A model generated the notes under the pieces. It worked only from the letters and a program-made list of their open reading frames with translations. It did no database searches and had not been told where the DNA came from. A program made the position numbers and the translations under genes. 5,074 bases of DNA from assembly GCA_023426625.1 (NCBI GenBank), contig JAFAAJ010000060.1:1-5074 (forward strand). Reading direction: 5' to 3'. Below are positions 1 through 5,074 of the stretch, in pieces (positions within the stretch are counted from its first letter, which is position 1; each line of letters begins with the position of its first letter). Source of the DNA: Bacteroidota bacterium. Lineage in GTDB: Bacteria > Bacteroidota > Bacteroidia > Flavobacteriales > Weeksellaceae.

Positions 1-338
1 TAATAGGTGTAGGAAACAAAGTATATATGTTGGAAAACACTTGGTATACCGTAATTGCACCGGAAAGCTGCTCTTCTATCTTATGGAGAAACTGGGATCA
101 CAAAGAAGATGCAGCCAACGCATTGAACCTTACTCCGAAAGACGCTTTAAGAGAAAAATTCATTGACGGAATTATTGAGGAACCGCTTGGAGGTGCTCAT
201 TACGATCCGGAAACCACCTATTTGAACCTTAAAAACTCTATCTTACAAAACATCAAGGCCTTTTCCAAATTCACAGGACAGGAACTTGAAACCCAGAGAC
301 AGGAGAAATTTATTGCCATGGGGCAATTCAAAGGATAA
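1..338 (+). CDS. accA: Acetyl-CoA carboxylase carboxyltransferase subunit alpha, C-terminal part (5' truncated by window)
   Basis: The alpha subunit of the acetyl-CoA carboxylase carboxyltransferase pairs with AccD to move the carboxyl group from biotin on AccB to acetyl-CoA, giving malonyl-CoA, the first committed step of fatty-acid synthesis in the cytoplasm. The frame is open from base 3, so the ATG at 27 is an internal Met, not the start. About 111 residues are present, roughly the last third of a protein usually near 315-320 residues. The residues before that Met read IGVGNKVY, followed by MLENTWYTVIAPESCSSILW, which matches the IGVGDKV...YSVISPEGCASILW segment of E. coli AccA as I recall it. 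Further on, the conserved ID.IIEEPLGGAH stretch is present, then a helical tail ending FIAMGQFKG and a TAA at 336-338. A terminator begins four bases after the stop, so accA is the last gene of its unit. Nothing looks broken. Confidence 0.95.
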   Translation, partial: IGVGNKVYMLENTWYTVIAPESCSSILWRNWDHKEDAANALNLTPKDALREKFIDGIIEEPLGGAHYDPETTYLNLKNSILQNIKAFSKFTGQELETQRQEKFIAMGQFKG

Positions 339-341
339 AAT

Positions 342-374
342 AAAAGCGGTTGAGAAATTCTCAACCGCTTTTTT
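342..374. terminator. Bidirectional intrinsic terminator between convergent genes
   Basis: A near-perfect hairpin: GCGGTTGAGAA (346-356) pairs with TTCTCAACCGC (358-368), with a realistic loop of about five bases centred on 357. Flanking A (342-345) and T (369-374) runs extend the stem and supply a U-tract on the plus strand. Read on the minus strand, the reverse complement ends in a TTTTATTTTA tract, so the same element can stop the convergent gene that ends at 396. It lies 4 bases after the accA stop and about 22 bases after the minus-strand stop. Confidence 0.93.
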
Positions 375-395
375 CATGACTCTTTTCTTATATTA

Positions 396-1097
396 TTAAT
401 CTTCCCTTACATTCAGTTCGATCTCAATATCCTTATTGATCTTTTTCAATGAAGAATATTTAGCATCACAAACCATGGTCGTCAATACATATTCTCCTTT
501 ATCGATCAGGATAAAATTTTGTCCGTTTGCAGGAACATCCAGGTTATAATATTTTTTCCCGCTGATCTTTACGATTAAATTACATTTGGATCTGTTTCTG
601 ATATTGATGTAGGCTTCCTTATCCATCGGATCATTATTAAAAAGATGAGTAAGCATAGCCGCTGTTTTTTTACTTTTTTCGCTGGATTCAGATTTTTTAC
701 TGGTGCTTCCTACACTTGCGTAGTTTACCATTCTTTCCGGAGAAGAAGATTTGGTATTGGATGCAAGAGATTTAGAATTATTAAGCTCGTTATTACTCAC
801 CATTTTTACAACTTCCTTCTTACTTAAAGGCGTAATGGTAGGTTTTGCTTCCGGAGAATTATCTGCCATGATGATCTCCATCAGTTTTCTTTTATAATAA
901 TCTGATTTGGCATGTCCCGGGTTTTGTTTTAAAAATCCGGCTATCACTCTTGCTTCCTTTGTACTTTCAGCATCAGCTTCTGTATAAATGATCACAGTTT
1001 CTTTTTCCACAATCGCCTTTGACTTGGACTTTTTCTTTTTCTGAGAAAAGCCCAGCGTAAAGAGGCACATTAATATGAAGAGGAATATTTTTTTCAT
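396..1097 (-). CDS. Secreted protein of unknown function with flavobacterial DUF-like C-terminal domain
   Basis: Complete 233-residue protein with no function I can assign. Residues 1-19 form a signal peptide: MKK, a hydrophobic core (IFLFILMCLFTLGF), then FSQ and a basic KKKKSKSK stretch. Cys11 sits inside the hydrophobic core and is not a convincing lipobox, so signal peptidase I cleavage near residue 18-19 is more likely than lipidation. Residues 35-80 look helical and charged; residues 90-147 are Ser/Lys/Asn-rich and low in complexity, probably a disordered linker. Residues 148-233 form a compact, probably beta-rich C-terminal domain containing YINIRNRSKCNLIVKI, a YYNLDVPANG turn and an ILIDKGEYVLTT strand, with Cys172 and Cys210 placed to form a disulfide. 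This tail resembles the Chryseobacterium family I recall as DUF6759, which is from memory and not searched. ATG at 1097 is chosen because it gives the signal peptide. Only a weak -7-like match (TAAATTTT, complement of 1112-1119) lies upstream. It is convergent with accA and divergent from tsf, so probably monocistronic. Confidence 0.85.
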   Translation of the reverse strand: MKKIFLFILMCLFTLGFSQKKKKSKSKAIVEKETVIIYTEADAESTKEARVIAGFLKQNPGHAKSDYYKRKLMEIIMADNSPEAKPTITPLSKKEVVKMVSNNELNNSKSLASNTKSSSPERMVNYASVGSTSKKSESSEKSKKTAAMLTHLFNNDPMDKEAYINIRNRSKCNLIVKISGKKYYNLDVPANGQNFILIDKGEYVLTTMVCDAKYSSLKKINKDIEIELNVRED

Positions 1098-1150
1098 TCA
1101 CTATAACATTAAAAATTTATTAAACAACTAAATAACGTAAAAAGTCATTT

Positions 1151-1180
1151 TTTAGTTTATCATTAAAATCATTATCTTTG
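1151..1180 (+). promoter_or_regulatory. Bacteroidetes-type promoter for tsf
   Basis: TATCTTTG at 1173-1180 is an exact match to the Bacteroidetes primary-sigma -7 consensus TAnnTTTG. A T-rich TTTAG at 1151-1155, 17 bases upstream, is an imperfect -33 (consensus TTG or TTTG). Transcription would start near 1186-1188, giving a leader of about 55 bases that is very A-rich and has no Shine-Dalgarno sequence before the ATG at 1243. Adenines at -3 and -6 fit the flavobacterial style of initiation. Confidence 0.7.
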
Positions 1181-1242
1181 CACATCTCAAAAATAAACTA
1201 AAAATCAATACTAATTTTTAAATAAAAAAAATAATAAATATT

Positions 1243-2070
1243 ATGTCTTATACACCAGCTGCTGCAGACGTAGCAAAATTGAGAAACACAACAGGTGCAG
1301 GTATGATGGACTGCAAAAAAGCTTTAGTAGAAGCTGAAGGAGATTTCGAAAAAGCAATCGAAATCCTTAGAAAAAAAGGACAAAAAGTTGCTGCTAACAG
1401 AGCTGACAGAGAATCTACTGAAGGTGCAGTTATCGCTAGAGTAAATGAAGATAACACTTTAGGTGCTATCATCTCATTAAACTGTGAGACTGACTTCGTA
1501 GCTAAAAATGAGGCTTTCATTGAATTGGCATACGAATTAGCTGAAATGGCAATCACTTCTGCTACAAAAGAGGAGCTTTTAGCATCTGATTTCCACGGAA
1601 TCACTGTTGCTGAGAAATTAGTAGAGCAAACAGGAGTTATCGGTGAGAAAATCGAGATCGGTGCTTTTGAAAGAATCGAAGGAGCTTTCTTAGGAGCTTA
1701 TATCCACGCTGGAAGCAAAATCGCTGCAATCACTGCTCTTTCTGCTAAAGTAGACGGTGCTGATGAAGCTGCTAAAGCTGTTTCTATGCAGGTAGCTGCA
1801 ATGAACCCAATCGCATTGGACGAAACTATGGTTTCTCAGGAGACTATCGATAAAGAGTTGGAAATCGAAAGAGAACTTCTTACTAAGGAAGGAAAACCTG
1901 AAAATATTATCGACAATATCCTAAAAGGTAAGATGCAGAGATTCTACAAAGACAACACTTTGGTACACCAAGCTTTCATTAAAGATGGTAGCCAGTCTGT
2001 TGCTGATTATGTAAAATCTGTAAATGCTGACTTAAAAGTTACTGGATTTATCAGAGTAAGCTTATCTTAA
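1243..2070 (+). CDS. tsf: Translation elongation factor Ts
   Basis: EF-Ts is the cytoplasmic guanine-nucleotide exchange factor for EF-Tu: it expels GDP so that EF-Tu can take up GTP and aminoacyl-tRNA. The 275-residue protein is complete and close to the usual length (E. coli 283). Residues 6-46 are the N-terminal UBA-like domain with the signature VAKLRNTTGAGMMDCKKAL. Residues 79-88 contain the conserved NCETDFVAKN, whose Asp84-Phe85 correspond to the pair that intrudes near the nucleotide site of EF-Tu. Residues 150-165 (LGAYIHAGSKIAAITA) match the core strand with the conserved His. MQVAAMNPIAL at 182-192 and the C-terminal QRFYKDNTLVHQAF segment are also typical. All nine arginines use AGA, as expected for a highly expressed gene in this group. 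In many bacteria tsf follows rpsB; here it stands alone behind a divergent gene, with its own promoter and terminator. The 118-residue frame on the opposite strand (1248-1604) is only a shadow. Confidence 0.98.
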   Translation: MSYTPAAADVAKLRNTTGAGMMDCKKALVEAEGDFEKAIEILRKKGQKVAANRADRESTEGAVIARVNEDNTLGAIISLNCETDFVAKNEAFIELAYELAEMAITSATKEELLASDFHGITVAEKLVEQTGVIGEKIEIGAFERIEGAFLGAYIHAGSKIAAITALSAKVDGADEAAKAVSMQVAAMNPIALDETMVSQETIDKELEIERELLTKEGKPENIIDNILKGKMQRFYKDNTLVHQAFIKDGSQSVADYVKSVNADLKVTGFIRVSLS

Positions 2071-2093
2071 TCATATAAGATATTTTAAATCAT

Positions 2094-2125
2094 AATCCCG
2101 GTGAAGTTTTTCATCGGGATTTTTT
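2094..2125 (+). terminator. Intrinsic terminator of tsf
   Basis: Hairpin with arms 2094-2105 (AATCCCGGTGAA) and 2110-2121 (TTCATCGGGATT), a GTTT loop and a single G-T wobble. It is followed by a run of T ending at 2125, with the last arm bases part of that run. It begins 23 bases after the tsf stop at 2070 and separates tsf from the large gene downstream. Confidence 0.93.
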
Positions 2126-2248
2126 ATTGATAATATTTTGATCATTTTTAATATCAATAGAATCCTGATAAAATGCTAAACATAATATAATTTAAAGCTG
2201 TCCTGATTTCATTGTATAATTTTATGTAAAAAATTGATTATTAATACT

Positions 2249-2256
2249 TAAATTTG
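2249..2256 (+). promoter_or_regulatory. Probable -7 element for the large surface-protein gene
   Basis: TAAATTTG matches TAnnTTTG exactly and lies 18 bases before the ATG at 2275, implying a very short leader of around 12 bases. No well-spaced TTG -33 is present: the nearest, at 2234-2236, is only 12 bases upstream, and another at 2212-2214 is too far. The spacer 2126-2274 is otherwise AT-rich with no gene. There is no Shine-Dalgarno sequence before the start. A short leader and a missing -33 make this a moderate call. Confidence 0.5.
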
Positions 2257-2274
2257 CTCCCCTTAAAATAACGA

Positions 2275-5074
2275 ATGAAAAAAATTCTATCAATTATTTT
2301 TACAGTTTGCTGTTTATTTTTCAATGCGCAATTGGATACAGACCATTGGTTTGCTCCTATATCTGCAAGATCGGGAATCAGCGGTCTTGAGAGCTATCTT
2401 TATCTTTCCACGAATGAAACGACACCCTTTACGGTGCAGATTTATAACAATAATACATTATTTACTTCGGTACAGATCTCTAAGGGAAATCCCGCACAGG
2501 TAAATATTCCGAGTTCTTTTTTATTGGCAACCTCACAATCCGACCTCTTCACTCCCAACACAATGGGGCTACACGCAAAGGGATCCAAAAAGTTTTTTGC
2601 CAATTACAGATTTTCCATCACCAATCACGCAGAAATCATCACTTCTAAAGGTTTGGCCGGATTAGGAACCACTTTCTACGCAGCCATGGCTCCGCTTACA
2701 GGAACAGCTTATTACGTAAATTCCACGATAGGAATTACCGCAACTGAAGACAACACGACCGTTGTAGTTTCGGATTATGATTCCAACGTTATTTTTTCCG
2801 ATGGAACCTCCTCTCCTACTAAAACGTTCACACTGAATAAAGGACAGTCTTATATTATAGATGCTGTAAGTATTGATTCTCCCAGCAATTTAGCAGGGCT
2901 TGTAGGTGCGAAAATTGTGGCTACAAAACCTATTTCGGTAACCAATGGTAATTTCAACGGGATTTACACCAATCTTAACTTTACAAATAACGACATCCTA
3001 ATGGATCAGGCGGTTCCTGTAGAACGATTGGGAAAAGATTTTGTTGTTGTAAAAGGAAAAGGTTCTATTGCTTCACAAATGGAAACCGTTCTTATTGTGG
3101 CAACGGAAGACAATACACCGATTACTATTAATGGAATGAGCACGGGTATCGTTCTTAATGAGGGTGAATATTATATGGTTCCGAGTACTGATTATGTACA
3201 TCAGGGAAACAACAATTATAACATGAGTATTACTTCAACAAAGAATATTTATGTTTATCAGTTACTTGCCGGTGTTTCCAGCGGAAGCGAATATCCTACA
3301 GGCGGTTTCAATTATATCCCTCCCTTAAGCTGTTTTTTGCCTAATCAGATCGATGAAGTAGGATTTATCAACTCAATCGGTTCACAGACATTTAATACAA
3401 AACTTAATATTATTACCCAAACCGGAGCAACAGTTACTCTGAATGGCGCACCTATATCTACTTTGAACGGACCTTATCCGGTAACCGGAAATCCGAACTG
3501 GGTAAGTTATTCGATCCCTGATGTGACAGGAAATATCACCGTGAATTCAACCAAATCCGTAACCGCAGGAATTGCAGCAGGTAGCGGAGCTGTAGGATAT
3601 GGAGGTTATTTCGCAGGCTTCTCATCCATTCCCGCTATTTCCAAAACCGGAGATTGCTATGCCGGAATCTTGCTACAGGTAGATAATACGTATGATGCTT
3701 ATCAATGGTATCTTAACGGAAATCCGATTGCAGGTGCGAATTCCTATTCCATTGATCCCGAATTATATGGAGCAGGAAATTACACTTGCCTTGTAACGAA
3801 AAACAACTGTGAATCGAAGCTTACCAATCAGTATGCTTACACTGTATGTCCACCCATCACTACGTCTACATTTGATCTGGGGTCTTGTAATTCTAGGATC
3901 ATTTCGCCAATTTTCACAACATCAACGCAGACTATTGTCCCTACTCATACCAATATTATTGCACAACCAACTTCAGGAACAGCAACGGTAAATCCAGCTA
4001 CAGGACAAATAACCTACACCCCGAACACCGGGCTTACAACCGATATCACAGATACTTTTGTTTATTATATTGAAGGCAACGGAACCCCTGCCGATTTTGA
4101 ATATTTTAAAGTAATTATAAACATTGATATTTTACAGACAAACAATGATTCTTTGTCGTCCTGTACTGATGCAAACGGTAACGGAACATTCAATCTGACG
4201 AACACTATTGTTTCCAACGATGCGGGAACAACTGTTACCTATTTTACAAATTCGAACCTTACAGGACAGATTACAAATCCGGCCTCATATATTGCTCCAG
4301 CCGGAACGGTTTATACCAATGTAACATCTGCACTAGGATGCTCTAAAACAGCTTTGATAACATTAGTGACCAACCCTTCTCCAAATATCAATACCAATAA
4401 TTTTAATGCTAATCTTTGTGACGATAATTTTGATGGGATTGTTAATGTTAACTTCTCTACCATCACTCCACAGATCGTTAACAATTCCGCGAACTTTAAT
4501 GTAAGATATTACCTTACCCTTGCTGATGCCAATGCAGGAAATAACAATAATTTACCTAACAACTGGACTTATACTGCAAATACGACAGTATATGTAAGAG
4601 TACAGCCAAGTGTTCCTAATGAATGTGCTCCTGTTTTTAGGCAGATCGACTTTAAGATAGGAAACAGAATAACATTGCTTACAGGGAGTGCTAATACAAC
4701 GGTTTGTGATAATGATCTGAACGCTTCAGAGAATATTAATCTTTATGATTATAAAAATTTATTTACGAGTGATCCAAATGTTACTTTGTCATTTTATACA
4801 TCTTTAGCTAATGCACAAGCCGGAACAAATCCTATAACACCCGCACAGATTTTAATAACTACAGCAACTTATTATGTCAGATTTACCAGTAACACCGAAT
4901 GTCCTAACACAGGTGTGCTGACCTTAACTTTAAATTCACCAAAAAAATCTGATATTTTGCATGATCAGGTGGTATGTCCGGATCAAACAGTCATTCTGGA
5001 TCCGGGATCAGGGTTTACGTCTTATTTATGGAGCACAGGAGCCTCCACACAAACCATAGTGGCAGGTGCAGGAA
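2275..5074 (+). CDS. Large modular secreted/surface protein with IgGFc-binding-like N-terminal region (3' truncated by window)
   Basis: The frame stays open from the ATG at 2275 to the window end, 933 codons, with no stop when read through row by row. Residues 1-18 are a signal peptide (MKKILSIIFTVCCLFFNA, then QLDTDHW). Residues 22-455 resemble the IgGFc-binding protein N-terminal family (PF17517, assigned by eye), a beta-rich region with ATEDNT motifs at 156 and 276 and an ATKPISV strand at 216-222. Residues 460-525 look Ig-like, with Cys461, YQWYLNG (476-482), GNYTCLV (501-507) and Cys512. Residues 526-620 look like a cadherin/Big-type domain (VNPATGQITYTPN). Residues 623-889 are three two-cysteine modules, and a fourth begins near 890 with VVCPDQTVILDPG and YLWSTG. 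The mature part is rich in Asn, Thr and Ser and poor in Arg. Such proteins in flavobacteria usually end in a type IX secretion sorting domain, often type B; that end is not in the window. Surface adhesion is a plausible role. IgG binding must not be assumed from the family name. Confidence 0.88.
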   Translation, partial: MKKILSIIFTVCCLFFNAQLDTDHWFAPISARSGISGLESYLYLSTNETTPFTVQIYNNNTLFTSVQISKGNPAQVNIPSSFLLATSQSDLFTPNTMGLHAKGSKKFFANYRFSITNHAEIITSKGLAGLGTTFYAAMAPLTGTAYYVNSTIGITATEDNTTVVVSDYDSNVIFSDGTSSPTKTFTLNKGQSYIIDAVSIDSPSNLAGLVGAKIVATKPISVTNGNFNGIYTNLNFTNNDILMDQAVPVERLGKDFVVVKGKGSIASQMETVLIVATEDNTPITINGMSTGIVLNEGEYYMVPSTDYVHQGNNNYNMSITSTKNIYVYQLLAGVSSGSEYPTGGFNYIPPLSCFLPNQIDEVGFINSIGSQTFNTKLNIITQTGATVTLNGAPISTLNGPYPVTGNPNWVSYSIPDVTGNITVNSTKSVTAGIAAGSGAVGYGGYFAGFSSIPAISKTGDCYAGILLQVDNTYDAYQWYLNGNPIAGANSYSIDPELYGAGNYTCLVTKNNCESKLTNQYAYTVCPPITTSTFDLGSCNSRIISPIFTTSTQTIVPTHTNIIAQPTSGTATVNPATGQITYTPNTGLTTDITDTFVYYIEGNGTPADFEYFKVIINIDILQTNNDSLSSCTDANGNGTFNLTNTIVSNDAGTTVTYFTNSNLTGQITNPASYIAPAGTVYTNVTSALGCSKTALITLVTNPSPNINTNNFNANLCDDNFDGIVNVNFSTITPQIVNNSANFNVRYYLTLADANAGNNNNLPNNWTYTANTTVYVRVQPSVPNECAPVFRQIDFKIGNRITLLTGSANTTVCDNDLNASENINLYDYKNLFTSDPNVTLSFYTSLANAQAGTNPITPAQILITTATYYVRFTSNTECPNTGVLTLTLNSPKKSDILHDQVVCPDQTVILDPGSGFTSYLWSTGASTQTIVAGAG
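2734..3594 (+). repeat. Three related beta units in the IgGFc-binding-like region (protein-level repeat)
   Basis: Within the large protein, residues 154-230, 273-335 and 377-440 share a layout. Each opens with a strand-turn-strand (ITATEDNTTVVVSD, LIVATEDNTPITING, LNIITQTGATVTLNG). Each closes with a strand carrying a Thr-Lys pair (ATKPISV, STKNIYV, STKSVTA). The Thr-Lys pairs fall at residues 217, 322 and 426, so the period is about 105 residues. The similarity is visible only in protein; the DNA has diverged, so this is an old duplication rather than a recent tandem repeat. Confidence 0.6.
4141..5074 (+). repeat. Tandem two-cysteine Ig-like modules of about 90 residues (protein-level repeat)
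   Basis: First cysteines of successive modules fall at residues 630, 715, 811 and 901 (codons at 4162, 4417, 4705, 4975), a spacing of 85, 96 and 90. In the three complete modules a second cysteine follows at 689, 784 and 876, 59-69 residues after the first. Shared layout: C(T/D)(D/N) with an acidic/Asn turn, then an aromatic strand (VTYFTNS, VRYYLTLADANAG, LSFYTSLANAQAG). A late strand (TVYTNV, TVYVRV, TYYVRF) then leads into the second Cys. The fourth module starts differently (VVCPDQTVILDPG, then YLWSTG), the style of module that often precedes a T9SS type B sorting domain. Disulfide pairing within each module is inferred. Confidence 0.7.

Noticed and set aside
27..29. ATG as the start of a separate 103-residue protein
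   Set aside because: The frame is open upstream to the window edge and encodes conserved AccA residues (IGVGNKVY) before it, so this is an internal Met.
645..827. 60-codon plus-strand frame
   Set aside because: It is antisense to the secreted-protein gene at 396-1097, with Phe/Arg-rich content typical of a shadow of Lys/Ser/Glu codons.
1181..1242. Possible riboswitch or autoregulatory structure in the tsf leader
   Set aside because: The leader is short and almost wholly A/T with no stable stem; nothing supports a structured element.
1248..1604. 118-codon open frame on the minus strand
   Set aside because: It lies wholly inside tsf on the opposite strand and its translation shows no family features; the openness follows from the codon bias of tsf.
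2125..2159. Inverted repeat TATTGATA ... TATCAATA as a possible operator
   Set aside because: The eight-base arms are purely AT-rich apart from one G/C, 19 bases apart, and overlap the tail of the tsf terminator; in such AT-rich DNA this is expected by chance.
2163..2207. Repeated TCCTGAT (2163 and 2201) upstream of the large gene
   Set aside because: Only seven bases, two copies, 38 bases apart, with no extended similarity; not enough to propose a binding site.
3809..3991. 60-codon plus-strand frame
   Set aside because: It lies in another frame within the large surface-protein gene, whose own frame is continuous and shows domain motifs through this stretch.

Overview
The window comes from a low-GC member of the Bacteroidota, most likely a flavobacterium of the Chryseobacterium type (Weeksellaceae). 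This rests on AccA and EF-Ts sequences of Bacteroidetes character, TAnnTTTG-type -7 promoter elements, A-rich leaders without a Shine-Dalgarno sequence, and a long modular secreted protein of the kind exported by type IX secretion in this group. The genus is an inference.

Layout, left to right. Positions 1-338 (+) hold the 3' end of accA, the carboxyltransferase alpha subunit of acetyl-CoA carboxylase. A strong hairpin at 342-374 with T-runs on both sides separates it from a convergent gene at 396-1097 (-), which encodes a small secreted protein of unknown function with a Lys/Ser/Asn-rich middle and a C-terminal domain resembling a flavobacterial DUF. A divergent intergenic region (1098-1242) carries a good -7 element for tsf (1243-2070, +), complete elongation factor Ts, closed by a clear intrinsic terminator (2094-2125). 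A 204-base AT-rich spacer holds the -7 element of the next gene.

From 2275 to the window end runs one uninterrupted reading frame of at least 933 codons. It encodes a signal peptide, an IgGFc-binding-protein-like beta-rich region built of three related units, one Ig-like domain, one cadherin/Big-like domain, and a ladder of two-cysteine modules of about 90 residues. Its 3' end lies outside the window. In such proteins a T9SS sorting domain normally follows, but that is not visible here.

The four genes appear to be separate transcription units: two housekeeping genes (fatty-acid synthesis, translation) and two envelope or secreted proteins. There is no sign of mobile elements, CRISPR, RNA genes or a defence system. 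The most rewarding part is the architecture of the large surface protein; the rest is ordinary chromosomal backbone.
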